Source: Nothopassalora personata (taxonomy: Eukaryota; Ascomycota; Dothideomycetes; Mycosphaerellales; Mycosphaerellaceae). From it: DNA of 64,000 nt. The first letter of the stretch is position 1. Each line of letters opens with the position of its first letter. This document shows, piece after piece, positions 1 through 11,425 of this stretch. The translations under genes were made by a program, and so were the position numbers. The stretch is from contig CM066287.1 of NCBI GenBank assembly GCA_033816765.1, positions 2,294,001 through 2,358,000 on the forward strand, written 5' to 3'. The notes beneath the pieces are model-generated. The model saw only the letters and a program-made list of their open reading frames with translations, was not told the origin of the DNA and made no database searches.

Positions 1-840
1 TGGGTCGTCGTAGGCCTTCGAGCAATCGAAGTATCCTCGCCCGTTCAGTAAGATAGAGTCGGGCGCCGGCGCTGCATCGAAATACTCTCCGTTCTGATAC
101 GAGGCCATGATCTCCACGGCAGGCTTATGATACCAATCATTGATCATCAGCAGCTGCTCCTCCTGGAAGTCTCGTTCCAAACGAGCCCCTGGACCACCAT
201 CGTGTTCATCGAGAGGTTCGTGAACGACAACTGACCCGAATAGTCCATCAACACGCTGCGTCCCTACTTCCGAATAATACCAAAAAGTGCCATGTACGTC
301 CGCAGGCAATCGCAACCGATACGTATAGCTCTCATTGGCAGCAATGGCACACCTCGTCGACCCAAGTACTCCTCCAGCATCATTCTCCAAACGCACACCA
401 TGCCAATGGATCCAGACACCCTCCCCAGCGAGCTGATTCTCGACCGTCACCAACAGCTCATCTCCAGCCCGCACCTCGACCGTCGGCCCCGGAAATTCTC
501 CATTGATCAAATACACCTCCTTCCCCACCCCATCAGGCCATCTCCAGCCCTTGGTAACTTTCCACTCAAGCTCAATCGTCTGGGCAGCACGCCGTATATG
601 CCTTTCGGGATGAAGCCGCACACTCAGATCATCAGGCGCCTGTGCATCCGGCCGCGCCACAGGGCCGTGTCCAGCATCGACGGTGATCTCTGGCTCCGCG
701 CCAGCATATAGGACATCAGCAGCCCAGGTTCGTGCGAAGTGGAATTTCGGGGAGAGCAACAAGAGCAGAAGGGCTGCGGTGCAGATGGCAGCGAGTGAGA
801 GACTGATGCACCATTTCTTGTTGGATCTTTTCTTTTCCAT
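1..840 (-). CDS. multicopper oxidase, membrane-anchored, 3' end outside window
   Basis: The first 280 residues of a cupredoxin-fold multicopper oxidase (laccase/ferroxidase family) are read without a break from the ATG at 840 to the window edge. Residues 11-30 form one hydrophobic segment after a Lys/Arg-rich start, so a signal anchor or signal peptide is likely and the enzyme should act at the membrane or outside the cell. The first copper motif is intact (IHWHG, His144 and His146). The second motif, normally W-Y/W-H-S-H, reads WYYSE (residues 186-190), so both histidines of that type-3 copper site are gone while the flanking GTFW and VGTQR are conserved. The C-terminal copper motifs lie outside the window. 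It may therefore be a catalytically altered or inactive oxidase. Family assignment is firm; substrate is unknown. Confidence 0.85.
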   Translation of the reverse strand, partial: MEKKRSNKKWCISLSLAAICTAALLLLLLSPKFHFARTWAADVLYAGAEPEITVDAGHGPVARPDAQAPDDLSVRLHPERHIRRAAQTIELEWKVTKGWRWPDGVGKEVYLINGEFPGPTVEVRAGDELLVTVENQLAGEGVWIHWHGVRLENDAGGVLGSTRCAIAANESYTYRLRLPADVHGTFWYYSEVGTQRVDGLFGSVVVHEPLDEHDGGPGARLERDFQEEQLLMINDWYHKPAVEIMASYQNGEYFDAAPAPDSILLNGRGYFDCSKAYDDP

Positions 841-1355
841 ACCACACTGTGGTCAAGCCATGCTTCTCAGCTGTCGATTGGGGGGAAGGGACCTGGAGTC
901 ATCAGATTCGGGAGGAATGGATAGGGTATGCCGTTCTTTCGGAGTCATTTGTGGCGAGCCGGAATAGCTGGTTGCACAAGGCGAGGGCTTTGGTGTAGCT
1001 CTCCACTTTAACATGCAGTAGTTCTCGTACTGCGTCGCTGCGTGCTACTTCATTGCTGCCTCATATGCTGATCACGCTTTTAGCAGTGGTCTTTGATGGT
1101 CCCCTGCTCCACCCACGCTAGGTCTATGTTCCACCCAGGCGGACCTACAATTCTCGCGAGTCGTTATCGCCCAGTGACAACTAACACCGGAAAACACAAT
1201 CACCGTACGCGTTGAGCTGCGTCGAGTACATGTATGCAGGACTTACCCGTCCTGCTTTGACGAGCTGTGAAGCAGCAAAGTCATAACGCAGCGATGACCT
1301 AGCACAAGCTATCTCGAGCACAATCATACCTCGCTCCTTCCATCGTCATCGTCAC
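841..1355. other. intergenic, oxidase upstream region
   Basis: This stretch lies between the oxidase start and the amidase stop, both on the minus strand. It should hold the oxidase promoter and the amidase 3' UTR. I see no convincing gene, repeat or RNA. Confidence 0.6.
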
Positions 1356-3134
1356 CTAGGCCTTCCCATGCACCGCTTCGCCGAGATACTTAGCCAGAGC
1401 AATCATCTTCTCCTCCTGCAACCTGCGTCCCACGAGCTGAATCGAGACATGAGCACCATCATAGATCTCCGGATCATCTGTCAATGCACTATTAGCTTCG
1501 CCCTTCCTTTACCAACTTTCTCAGTGGCTCAACTTACAGTCATCGTAGACCTGCTGATCCACCTCACTCACATTCCTAAAGTCCGCCAGTTTCTTGTCGA
1601 CGTTCTTATCGACCTTTGTAATGGGGACAACTACACTGGTGTAATCCAGCACATTGACCCAAACACTATACCCGTAATACCTGAATCGCCCCCTCCTCGG
1701 GCTCGGAAACGGTGCCAGCGGACTTATGATCGCATCCACAGGCCTGCCTGTCCTCGTCACCTCGGCCGTGCTGTTCCAGTACTCCATGTACTTCTTCTGC
1801 GCTTCACGCTTCGTAATGTTGACAGCCATGATATCCGATGCATTCGCCTGCGGCGACTCAGCAACCAAAGCTTGCGGAGCAGCCTCTTCACCGGAAAGTT
1901 CGAGGTCTTTGCGGCAATCGGCGCCGCCATCGAAATCCCAGCATTTCCCGCAGATGTCGCTCAGGTCCGAATGAGGGACCGTGGGTGTCCACTCTATGAC
2001 CTCGCCAAGAGCTGACAAGGCTTTGACTGCGATTTCGATGGCGCGGGAAACGGGTGGCATGGGTGTGCACACTCCGTCATGGCGGATCACGGCAAAAGAG
2101 AGAGGGTTGGAGAGGCGCTGGACAGGGTCTGAGATTGCGAGTTCTGCTTCTGGGCGCCAGGGGATTTCGTGAACGAGGGGATCGTGGAGCCAGGGTGAGG
2201 TGCTTAGGAGGGCTTGCATTACTAGCTTTAAGGCGTCTGGTGTTGTTGCGAGGGGACCTACGACGCTGAGGATGGAGCCTTGACCGTCCATGCTGTTTGC
2301 CATGCCTTCGTACGGCAGGCGACCGGAGGAAGGACGGATGCCATAAAGACCATTGAAGGCGGCTGGGAAGCGGATGGAACCGCCGATGTCTGTGCCGAAG
2401 CCTACCACACTGCCTCTTGCGCCGATGAGCGCGCCTTCTCCGCCGGAGGAGCCACCGCTGGACAGATTACGGTTCTTGGGGTTCTCGGTGTAGCCAACGA
2501 TGTTATTGACCGTTTCGCCGCACATTAGCGTGTGGGGCACACTGGTCTTGCAGTACAAGGTGGCACCCAAACTCCTCAGCTCCCTCACCATCTCAGACTC
2601 GAAGACCTTTTCCTTGCCTGTGCCTTTCCTCCCCTGGAAAGTCCCAATCCACCCGACATAGCCCATCGTAGTCTCCACGCCTTTCACGTGGAACTGATCT
2701 TTCAGGGACACAGGAAGCCCATGTAGCACTCCAACCGGCTTCTTATGCTGTTGGTAGTATCGGTCCAGCTTCTCGGCCTCTGCAATCGCTTGGTCGAAGA
2801 AGATCTCATGCAAGCAATTGAGCAGCTGGTGTGCAACAGCAGCACGGTGGCAGAAAGCTTTGACTACCTCGACAGCTGTCCATGCGCCTGTGGTAGTCTT
2901 CTGGACAATGCCCACGGCTTCCGTTTCGGTGACCTCGATCTCTTTCTTGTCCAGGTATTGCTGGATGTACGTCCCCGTCACGTCTCGCTGCTCTTCAATG
3001 GAAGGGATATTAGGGAGACGCCATTCTTGCGGGATCAGGTTGAAGACCGAGTCGGCCTTGTCCTTGCCTGCTTTCTTCCAGGCGGTCATCGTGTCTCGTG
3101 TGTCGTGGGTGTCAGTGACTGAAGGCGGGTTCAA
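1356..3134 (-). CDS. amidase (amidase-signature family, acetamidase-like)
   Basis: Amidase-signature serine hydrolase that would release ammonia from a carboxamide; the fungal acetamidase/general amidase group is the best fit. The Ser-cisSer-Lys triad is visible: Lys145 in SLKDQ, the GGSSGG loop with Ser229, and nucleophile Ser253 in GTDIGGS. Exon 1 is 3134-1538 and exon 2 is 1477-1356. The 60 bp intron (1478-1537) has a GTAAGT donor and a CAG acceptor, and the join restores the conserved C-terminal block with YDPEIYDGAHV and QLVGRRL. The spliced protein is about 572 residues, normal for the family. Met16 (ATG at 3089) is an alternative start and would give a more typical N-terminus. No targeting signal is evident. 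The substrate cannot be told from sequence. Confidence 0.9.
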
Positions 3135-3632
3135 TGGCGGGTAGTGCGCTGTGTTGAGATCTGCCCATCGAGATCAAGCGAGGATGACGATAAGAGGAAC
3201 AAGTCTCCGCTTCCTCGTGTCCAATGTACTTTGTACTACTTTCGCGGCAGTAGGAGCACATTCCTTTTTGATGTCATCGCGGCGGGGTGTCCGCGATAAG
3301 TGACGAGTAGTCTAGCAGTCCCCGCCTGGGCTGTGGAGGATGGTGGAGCTGCATTCATTCAAGGATCTGAAGCATATCGTCTCATTGACACAATCAGTAA
3401 GAGGCACGACCTCGAAGTATCCAGCTTGTCCCCGGCTGAGAGAGTTGGCATCTTCCCTCGCACCAAGGGTTGCTTACTTCGGCAAAAGTGGAGAAAGTCA
3501 TCAAAAGATAGACTTATCATCGGGACAACATGTCTTCATTATCGAGGTCAGCGATGGCACACGATCCTCCAAGCTATGGCCAGGATGAAGCAGCTATCTA
3601 CTACAATGAACCTGCCAACGTGCAGATGCAGT
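3135..3632. other. intergenic, amidase upstream region
   Basis: Presumed amidase promoter plus the 3' UTR of the BCAS3-like gene. The small reading frames here have no recognisable content. Confidence 0.55.
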
Positions 3633-6600
3633 TCAAAAGACTCCGTCATCATCTTCGAGCAACTCAAAATCGCCATCAGCCATCACGGCAGGATGCTCTT
3701 TACCCCTTCCCTTGCCTTTGCTTCGTCGACGAGTGTTGATCCGTATCTGCTCACCGCCTTGACTCTTTCGCGCAGGCTGGATCGTAAGCTTACTCTCCAT
3801 CTGGCTCGCCACTTCCTCATCGTCTTCCTCATTGTCATCGTCATCGTATGGACTCACGTGTTGAACATCATCAGGTATACGCTCATTGATCTTCGTGCTC
3901 GTTGGTAGAGTACCACCGAAGGTCCATGCATCACTATCAGACGCCCCGTATCCTCTTTCCAGAAAGTCATCCAAAAACTCCGACGGTCCGTACTGACTGG
4001 TGCTACCATGTTCGCCAAAAGCGAATATGCTTACTCGGGAGTCGATGTGGAAGGGACAGTACGGTGGGTTGGTCTCGACGTCGTTTGCCTTGCCACGCAG
4101 AACCTGCCCAGTCTGCAGGCTCGACCTCCGTCCGACGGGTGGTGGAGATATGGATGCTCGCAGACTCCAGAACCCATGCGGGCCTTGGTCAGTGCAGGAG
4201 TTGACTTTGAGGCTCTGGAGGCCTCCAGCCTCCGATCTTGTTGTAATGCATGGGAGGGGGAAAGCCTTGTGAGCATACCTTTCGTGCTTCAAGCCGCTGA
4301 CAATGGCATCACCTTTGCGCCTTGTGACATGTTGCACCGGATGTACATGCACGCTGCCACCGCAGGCGACAGCCACAGATGTCGTATTATTCCGTCTGAT
4401 CCATCGAAGCGATTTAGCCGAGAATGGCTCCTGTAGCTCTTTGGTGTGTCGTATCTTGTTGTCATCAGCATGCCAGTAATCACTGGCGCCACTCTTAGCG
4501 GCAGTGTAGCCTTGACTGAGGCTTCTGGCTACCGCACGAGACGCGGCACTTCCTCCTGCCGCTGCAGTCTCGCGGAAACCAGCGAACGTGGTGGGTAAAC
4601 CAAATGTTGAAGGTGGTTTGCTCGTCCTGATGGAGTTCACTTGAGTACTGACCGTCTGCCAACTCGACTTGATACTACCCAGAAAGCCTTGGTTTGCACT
4701 AGGCGGCGACATACCCGCTGACACGCTGACAGTGGCATTCGCTTTCTCTACGACTGGAGCACTAGTGCGCTTGCGCTTCCGAAGAGGTCGGCGAGGAACT
4801 TCGTGAAGATGAATCGTTCCGTGTGCCGTGAGCACAGCTAAGGCTTCGTCGTCCATGGACCACGCGCAGTCCAGGATTGTAGAAGGACTGTTGCGCGCAA
4901 TGCGGAGCAATTGCTTCACACACGGGCTCGTGCTGAACTCGCCATCAGGAGCATCGACGTTCGATGGAATACCATGCGCAATCTGCACAAGGTCCCATAT
5001 AGTCGAGATCTCACCTTTTCGACTGGCCGTCAACAGCCGAGTGCCAGATGATGAGAGCGAGAGATAGTTACAGCCCTCTACCAATGCAAAAGTGGCCATT
5101 GGCGGCGGTATATGCTTAGGCCTGTGCTCCTCGTATAGCAGTAGGCTCTCCAGATCGATCATCGACACCACGGCAGGCTCTTTCGCGAGCCGTGTCGGAT
5201 CATCTATGGGTGCCTTCGTTGGAGGAAATATATCGTCCTTGCTCGACAAGCGATCATGAGTCTGTCGCCCGCCAGGTGGAGATGGCTGCGTGAGCTCCTT
5301 CCAGCCTTGTAGTCCCATTTCGAGACCCCTCTGAGAGTATTTGACCAGTCCCTGAGCTGCCTGGCGGCCAAGGCGGCTCCACGTCCCTTCTACATCGGTC
5401 CCAACAACTTCACAGCTGACCAATGGTGGCGGCGGCGCAGCGTGTGTGTTGATGCCCGGTGGATGAGGATTGACCTGTGAGGTTGTATAGGTGCCTTGTA
5501 TCGAGATGCTGGAAGTGGACGATGGTGGCACGATCGCCAGCCATCGCCTACTCAGGCTGTATAGCGGCTTGCGAGGTTCTTCCTTCACTTCAATAGAGGC
5601 GCTGGCTTCGGTACTGGCTTGGCGAGCAGGATTTGTGCTCATTGTCTTCTGAATCGAAGTCCAGAATTTGCCGATGCATCGAAAGCGTGTATCATCGAGT
5701 CCGTTCACCGCACCTTGTGTGTAGACGAACACTTCGCCGCTTTTACCAGAGCTGACTGTGATGAAATGTCCCTTGGCGTCAACCTCAAGATCGCCAACTG
5801 CATCTGGCAGCGAAGAGACCTGCCCGACCACAGGCTTCTCAATTGCCACTGGAGGACTACTGTATAGAGTAGCGACGTAGCATTGTGTTTGCAGCGAGTA
5901 TACATCCACTGTGGTCTGGAAGTGGGTCGGCGCATTGGTCTCATTGACTTCGCCTTCTTCGCCTTCAGGACCAGAGTCTCGGCGGTCGTCAAGCATAGGT
6001 CCGTGGATTACTACAGCAATCAATGGTCGCAGTATCTGAATGCCGTCCACTCGGTCTGTATGAGGTAGGATCTTAGCACCAATAACAGCGCCTCGCAAAC
6101 CTTCTAGGCGCCCAACGATCTCTAGCTTGTTGGTCAGGATCCGAAAGACATCCACACCACCTTCACATCCCACCAAGATCGCATCTCTGGCTTTCCGCGC
6201 CGAGAGTTCATCACCAGCGTCCGCTAATGTGTCGAGCTGACAGCAGTGGCGATCGGACCCAGCAGCTTTGCCAGACTCCTGTTTCTGCCCAAAGTTCATT
6301 ATGCCTAGATCCGGGAGACCAAAGAAGTGTGCTTGGGGCATATGAGGCGGAGGAGGGTCCACGAAGCGCGGTCGTTGGGCAGCAAACGACTCACGTCGAG
6401 TTTGAGTTTGCTGCGCCGAGATCACAGGCGATCGATAACTGGCCAAGCTGTTTTTGCGATCCCGCTGGACAGCGCCATGCAGACTCACTGGCCGACTGGG
6501 AGGTGTTTCTGAAGGCGCTGGCCTAGCCGGGACCGGTCGTGGGGATCGTGGTACAGACGACACCGAGGGGGGTGGTTTGGGAGGTGCTCGGGTTTCTGGT

Positions 6601-6983
6601 ATCACCGGGACCTCCTGTACCTCAGGCGGATCGTCATCCAGGTCCACAAGCGGTAGCTCCTCAACTACAGGCGCAACAAGTGGCTCTTGTGGTGACGTGA
6701 CCGGTTCTGGCGCTGGTGCAGGTTGCAGCTTCACGCCATGGTCGGTGTTTGGTGGAGAAGGTGTTATTGACTTGGGATATGGCGACGAGTCCTCCCCATC
6801 CTCGATGATCTTTTGCCTGGCAGCCGCATGCTTCTTTACCTTCCTCTTCTTGCTGGTGCACTTCGGCGGCGACTTGCTAACTGCCCACGGATCTGGTGCT
6901 TCGGCGGCTGGCTGGGCCGCGACGACTGGTGGCTGCTCGTCGAAGTTGTCGAATGCGGGATCAAAGTCGCTGGCGGAGGGCAT
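3633..6983 (-). CDS. BCAS3-domain WD40-like protein
   Basis: Long protein of 1116 residues read as one exon. The first 210 residues are low-complexity (Pro, Ser and acidic) and look disordered. From about residue 260 a beta-propeller of the BCAS3/PROPPIN-like type begins (AILVGCEGGVDVFRI). Later blade-like segments include the LLTASRKGEISTIWDL block and the segment around LAVLTAHGTIHLHEV. The C-terminus is acidic and contains a basic patch (RRRSKGKGRGK). In animals BCAS3 binds phosphoinositides with C16orf70 at phagophore sites, and plant relatives are ATG18f-h, so a role in autophagy or membrane traffic is inferred, not shown. Divergence from metazoan BCAS3 is large. The start at 6983 is the first ATG of the frame. 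Confidence 0.7.
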   Translation of the reverse strand: MPSASDFDPAFDNFDEQPPVVAAQPAAEAPDPWAVSKSPPKCTSKKRKVKKHAAARQKIIEDGEDSSPYPKSITPSPPNTDHGVKLQPAPAPEPVTSPQEPLVAPVVEELPLVDLDDDPPEVQEVPVIPETRAPPKPPPSVSSVPRSPRPVPARPAPSETPPSRPVSLHGAVQRDRKNSLASYRSPVISAQQTQTRRESFAAQRPRFVDPPPPHMPQAHFFGLPDLGIMNFGQKQESGKAAGSDRHCCQLDTLADAGDELSARKARDAILVGCEGGVDVFRILTNKLEIVGRLEGLRGAVIGAKILPHTDRVDGIQILRPLIAVVIHGPMLDDRRDSGPEGEEGEVNETNAPTHFQTTVDVYSLQTQCYVATLYSSPPVAIEKPVVGQVSSLPDAVGDLEVDAKGHFITVSSGKSGEVFVYTQGAVNGLDDTRFRCIGKFWTSIQKTMSTNPARQASTEASASIEVKEEPRKPLYSLSRRWLAIVPPSSTSSISIQGTYTTSQVNPHPPGINTHAAPPPPLVSCEVVGTDVEGTWSRLGRQAAQGLVKYSQRGLEMGLQGWKELTQPSPPGGRQTHDRLSSKDDIFPPTKAPIDDPTRLAKEPAVVSMIDLESLLLYEEHRPKHIPPPMATFALVEGCNYLSLSSSGTRLLTASRKGEISTIWDLVQIAHGIPSNVDAPDGEFSTSPCVKQLLRIARNSPSTILDCAWSMDDEALAVLTAHGTIHLHEVPRRPLRKRKRTSAPVVEKANATVSVSAGMSPPSANQGFLGSIKSSWQTVSTQVNSIRTSKPPSTFGLPTTFAGFRETAAAGGSAASRAVARSLSQGYTAAKSGASDYWHADDNKIRHTKELQEPFSAKSLRWIRRNNTTSVAVACGGSVHVHPVQHVTRRKGDAIVSGLKHERYAHKAFPLPCITTRSEAGGLQSLKVNSCTDQGPHGFWSLRASISPPPVGRRSSLQTGQVLRGKANDVETNPPYCPFHIDSRVSIFAFGEHGSTSQYGPSEFLDDFLERGYGASDSDAWTFGGTLPTSTKINERIPDDVQHVSPYDDDDNEEDDEEVASQMESKLTIQPARKSQGGEQIRINTRRRSKGKGRGKEHPAVMADGDFELLEDDDGVF

Positions 6984-7841
6984 CCAGTCTGATCGACGGA
7001 CCGTAGGAGTTCGGTGTTATCGGGAGGCAGGATGTTGGCAGTTCGTAGGTATGCGGATACGTCTGCGGATGCGGATGCGTATGCGCGCGTGTTTGGCAGC
7101 GCAGGAACGAGAGTCACAGCAAGCGTCCGAAGCGGCGTGATCAGCCGGGGCTGCCTCGACTATGTACAGTGTGTCTGACAGCAGGTCCGCCTGATGTAGG
7201 CTCCGTGATGGCTGTGCGTGCTTGCAGTCGCGGTATACACTGTTGCACGGCCGGCAGCTTGCGATCGGTCGGTTCGGTGTGCGCTGTCTGGTCAGAGCGA
7301 GTGTGATCTTGTCTTATCGGCCGACTGCCAGATGCGTGGCGGGGTTCCTCCTTCCTTTGTTGCCTCACGTGGCACTCGCTTCCGTTCCCGCTTTGTCGTG
7401 GTCGTGGGTCAGTCCAGGACCAGTATATGCAGTATGCTTCGCCTGGTCCAATGTTGTCGAGAGGAAGGTGTTGATTTGATCTCTCAGAGTGCTCGATAGT
7501 AGCACAGAAGGTTGCAAAAGCATCGCATCGAGGGGTACGCCAGACCCTTGTAGCAAGCTTACAGCAGAGAGTGGATCTGCGGCCGCGGCAGCAGCGGTGA
7601 CACCATGGCGGGCATGTGATAGCTCAACGCATGACCGTGGATGATCATTCGTTTGCAACATGATGGACAACGAGGGATGACAGGACCACGCTAAATATGC
7701 TCCGAATGGCCCTACCTTCATTGCATACACTGTGAACTGGTCGCGCAACGCCGCCCAACAGTATACATGCTGTACTATTTAGCTGAAGCCAACTGTCTGA
7801 AGCCTGAATTAACGCCGAAAACACGGTGCCTCTCTCCGATG
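6984..7841. other. intergenic, BCAS3-like upstream / eIF3a 3' region
   Basis: Both neighbours are on the minus strand, so this holds the BCAS3-like promoter and the eIF3a 3' UTR. Near 7055-7090 there is a short degenerate GCGGAT/GCGTAT run. No gene is supported. Confidence 0.55.
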
Positions 7842-10800
7842 TCAACGAGCACCTGGTGGCTTGTACGCACCACCGCCAGCGCCGCCAGTACGAGCGGCAG
7901 GAGGCTTGTAGCCCCCAGTGCGAGGCGGAGGTGTATCGCCCGAAGGCCGGTCTCCATCAGCTGGTGCTCGGCGAGATCCCCATCGGTCGCCTTTGTCGCC
8001 CTCTGGTGGAGGACGCTCACCCTCACCCTGACGTGGACGGGGTGCCCACCGCTCAGTTCGCTCGCTGCGCTCTGCTGGCGGTGGAGGTGCTGAATCTGCG
8101 CCAGGCTGCTTGCCTCTGAGCGCGGGTGGGATGTAGCCGGATCGCTTGGGCTGATCGTCTTGAGCCGCAGCAGGGTCGGCGGCTGGGGCAGCAGCAGGGA
8201 CAGGAGCAACGTTGTCGCTACCGCCAGCTGCTTGCTGAGCGGCCTTGGCGGCCTCGCGCTCACGCCAAGTTGGCTTGCTGCCAGCCAGGGCGAGGCGTGG
8301 TGGTCCACCAGCTGATGGCTCTGGTGCACGCTCGAAGGATCGAGTTGGTGGTGCTGCTGTGGCACCACCCTGCTTGCGCTCCAGACGACGGCGCTCGGCT
8401 TCTTCCTCACGCTCCATCTGCTTTCGTGCTGCTTCTGCACGCTCTTGCCTGCGCTTCTCTGCCTCTGCTTTGGCCTCCGCGTCCTTGATTCTCTTCTCCT
8501 CAGCAGCACGAGCGGCTTCCTCCGCTTCAGCTTGTGCGCGCTCTTCCTCCTCGCGTCGAGCGCGCTCCTCTTCTGCAGCACGACGCTTCTCTGCCGCCCT
8601 CTTCTCCCGCACTTCGCGACGTCGTTGCTCCATCTTCGCGTGGAGCTCGCGCTCCGCAGCCTTACGGCGCTTCTCAAAGTCGGCATGGCGTTGCTGTGTG
8701 ATGTCACGCTTGAAGGTCTCGTAATGTCCTACCAGTCGGCTGAGACGATGCTTCAGGGCGACCTCTTCCTTGTGCTTCTGCTCGGCGGTAGACAGTGTCT
8801 CTGCTTTTGAGTCCTCGTATGCCTTCAGATCACGTTCGCGTTGAGCGTCGTAATCCTCACCGAGATGTTTAATTTCCTCCTTGCGGTATGCACGTTCCAG
8901 ATGGTCGATACGCTTGCCTGCAATGCGTAGCTTCTCGCCGATTTCGTTCTTCTCGCGTTCCAAGGCTTGTAGCTTCAGCATGCGAATCCGACCGGAATCA
9001 AGATCGTCAATGTCGATGCCCGAAATATCGACTCCCTTGACGCCCTTCTTCAGCTCGTTGAGCTGCTTCTCGGCCTCCTCACGTTGTACCTTCTTCCTCT
9101 CGGCAGCCAGACGACGTTCCTCTCGGTCTTTGGTCTCCTGAGCCAGTCGCTCGGACTCGGCGGCTTGAAGCTCTTGTTGCCGAGCCTTGCGCCTCTGCTC
9201 CTCCTCACGTTGACGCGCGAGCTGTGCACTTGCGGCACTCTCCTTCTTTCTCTGGATGGCTTCACGACGAGCAACAAGTTCAGCGTGTTCCTGCTCGAAG
9301 CCTGCCTCGGCGCGCTTCAAGGCAGCGGTGCGGGCGTTCTGTCGGTCCTTGTTGAAGCTGGGATCAACGTACTGCGCAGCAATGTACAAGGCCTTTGATA
9401 GCCTCGACAGTTGGGAGCGGACAATCTCAGCAGGCGTGCTCTGCAGACGTTGGACAGAAGAGACATCAGCTTCGGCAGAACCAGCTCCAGATCCCGGATG
9501 CATGGCCTTCGCTGCTGAAAAGACATCCGAGTCGAAGGTCAAGATACCGGTAGAATGATCTATGCGAATTGACAAGTCACCCTTCTTGCAACCGTTCATG
9601 ATGAACTTCTCAATGGTGGCTGCAGTGACCTGGAATGGATCTGGGAATTGTGCAAGGGCCAGTACATCTTCCAATTTCACATCAGTGTACACCTGCGACA
9701 GCTGCTGGAAGAGACGAGTGAGGATGACCTGCTGAAGTGGCAGAACGTACTTCTGCATCTCCTCGTCTGCACCAATCTGTGAAAGAATAGGCGACACTTT
9801 CTCGCAGATAGATTTGGGGTGGAAATCTGTCTCGAGGATGTTGTAGAGACCGCGAATTTCTGGCTTGGCGCGGCGAAGAATGTCCTTGTTGAGGAGGTCC
9901 TTGAAGAGGATGGCGCGAGATGGAGGAGTTGCCATGCCAAGGAGGTTAGTCAAGCGAGCGTTCTTGTTGCTGCGAGCGGCATCGACATCGATGAGCGCAC
10001 CTCGCGAACGGGATGTGCTAATTACTGGAATGGACAGAGCCGAGAGAAGAACGTAAGAAGCCGCCTTGGAGAGGTCGGCGTCGCCAATGTTGGTTGGGTT
10101 GTCCTTCTTGGAGGCACCGGCACCAACCTGACGGGCTGACAAGTTGAGCAGGTTGTAGTATCGGCTCCACGCAGCAGCATGGAAGAGGTAGTTCTCGCTC
10201 ACAAGGAAGATACGAGTCAACTTTTCGTAGTAGTTGGCCATCATGGAATTCTTTGGCGCTCTCTTCGACAAGCTCAGGAGAGTGTGGATGTCTTCGACAC
10301 TCTTGAACGCCTCTTGCCACAACTCAAGTTCAACGGCAACATTCAGCTGCAGGAATCTCGTGTCGAGATGACGCTGAAGTGTGTCCGGATCACTAAGGTT
10401 GATGGCATGGACCTGCTGAGAGTACTTGGCGGCGTTCTGCAGGTGGTTGCGGAGCAGCTCACAAAGACGGCGGAACTCGGTCTTGCGAGTGTATTTCTGG
10501 CAGAAATGGAAGGCCTGGTGGGCAGTAGTCTGGTACATGACCTCAAGTCGTGCATTGTTCTTGAAGATATCCAACACGGTGCGGTATGTTTCCCACAGGA
10601 ACTTCAACCATGGTGTGACAATTGCTCGGTCTGTTCTGTCTTTCGACTGCTCGCCGGAGACTGTGGAGAGGAGGATAGACTCTGGGGTCTCCATGGCCTC
10701 CAGATCGGTGACATTTGCCAGAGAGGCATCGGTAGTCTCGGTGGTAGCGCCCTGGGCGGAAATCTCGTCTGCTTTTGTCTGTGCCTCTGTGACCTTGTGC

Positions 10801-11099
10801 TCGGCGAGCTCGATGAAGCGGCGAAAGACCAGCTCGATGGTGGCGACGTTGGTGTTCTGGCTGGTATTCTTGTAGTTGTAGAGGCCGTCCTTGGCAGACT
10901 TGCCTTTCCGTAGGTCCACGCATAACTCGACGAACAGCAGCATCACCGGCTCGAGGGCCGCGATGGTGCTGTTCCGCGTCCTCTTGGAAGTGACATGCTC
11001 GTGGAGGATGGACAAGGCCGCCTGCTGCTGGCCTACGCCGATGAGTTCCTGCGCGCGCTTGAGAACATTCTCAGGGCGCGTGTGCGGTGGAGGAGGCAT
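7842..11099 (-). CDS. TIF32: eukaryotic translation initiation factor 3 subunit A
   Basis: The 1085-residue protein is the largest eIF3 subunit, the scaffold of the complex that binds the 40S ribosome and recruits mRNA in the cytosol. The N-terminus ([20 protein letters not shown]) and the following helical repeats match the family. A PCI domain lies around residues 330-500. From about residue 560 there is a very long Glu/Arg/Lys-rich coiled coil (runs such as [18 protein letters not shown]). The tail is rich in Pro, Gly and Asp/Arg repeats and ends in KPPGAR. It is read as a single exon from the ATG at 11099. Length and domain order are as expected for filamentous fungi. Confidence 0.95.
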   Translation of the reverse strand: MPPPPHTRPENVLKRAQELIGVGQQQAALSILHEHVTSKRTRNSTIAALEPVMLLFVELCVDLRKGKSAKDGLYNYKNTSQNTNVATIELVFRRFIELAEHKVTEAQTKADEISAQGATTETTDASLANVTDLEAMETPESILLSTVSGEQSKDRTDRAIVTPWLKFLWETYRTVLDIFKNNARLEVMYQTTAHQAFHFCQKYTRKTEFRRLCELLRNHLQNAAKYSQQVHAINLSDPDTLQRHLDTRFLQLNVAVELELWQEAFKSVEDIHTLLSLSKRAPKNSMMANYYEKLTRIFLVSENYLFHAAAWSRYYNLLNLSARQVGAGASKKDNPTNIGDADLSKAASYVLLSALSIPVISTSRSRGALIDVDAARSNKNARLTNLLGMATPPSRAILFKDLLNKDILRRAKPEIRGLYNILETDFHPKSICEKVSPILSQIGADEEMQKYVLPLQQVILTRLFQQLSQVYTDVKLEDVLALAQFPDPFQVTAATIEKFIMNGCKKGDLSIRIDHSTGILTFDSDVFSAAKAMHPGSGAGSAEADVSSVQRLQSTPAEIVRSQLSRLSKALYIAAQYVDPSFNKDRQNARTAALKRAEAGFEQEHAELVARREAIQRKKESAASAQLARQREEEQRRKARQQELQAAESERLAQETKDREERRLAAERKKVQREEAEKQLNELKKGVKGVDISGIDIDDLDSGRIRMLKLQALEREKNEIGEKLRIAGKRIDHLERAYRKEEIKHLGEDYDAQRERDLKAYEDSKAETLSTAEQKHKEEVALKHRLSRLVGHYETFKRDITQQRHADFEKRRKAAERELHAKMEQRRREVREKRAAEKRRAAEEERARREEEERAQAEAEEAARAAEEKRIKDAEAKAEAEKRRQERAEAARKQMEREEEAERRRLERKQGGATAAPPTRSFERAPEPSAGGPPRLALAGSKPTWREREAAKAAQQAAGGSDNVAPVPAAAPAADPAAAQDDQPKRSGYIPPALRGKQPGADSAPPPPAERSERTERWAPRPRQGEGERPPPEGDKGDRWGSRRAPADGDRPSGDTPPPRTGGYKPPAARTGGAGGGAYKPPGAR

Positions 11100-11425
11100 G
11101 CTGGGGTGCCTCCTCGATGCTGATCGCAGAGTCTGCGGTCAGGTGAAGAAATTGGTGATGAGAGCGGTGGTGGTGGAGCGCGCGGTGGTGTCGTCGTCGA
11201 TGTCGTTTGGTTGGACGTCACGGCGTGTGATTTTGGAGAACGACTCTTGGCATAAGCGGAAGTGCCGCCACATGCTTGCTGCTTGCTCCACAGACACGGG
11301 GCTTTGTCAGTCGTACAGAAACACTTAGCCACGCGTGCCACGTTCAAAACTGTCTCGATAGAATCCGTGAGTGTGGTGACGAGGTCCGTCGCAGCGAAAT
11401 TATTGGAGCGAATGCAGCCCATTCA
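11100..11425. other. eIF3a upstream region
   Basis: Presumed 5' UTR and promoter of eIF3a, lying between its start codon and the inserted MITE-like element. No reading frame is supported. Confidence 0.5.

Noticed and set aside
4237..4278. Possible 42 bp in-frame intron in the BCAS3-like gene (GTATGC...CAAG)
   Set aside because: It is very short, has no good branch site, and the encoded residues (around KAFPLPC) read like ordinary protein. The continuous frame was kept.
7775..8707. 310-codon antisense-phase frame inside the eIF3a gene
   Set aside because: It is a shadow of the Arg/Glu-rich coding sequence in another frame; the composition is Arg/Ser/Leu noise.
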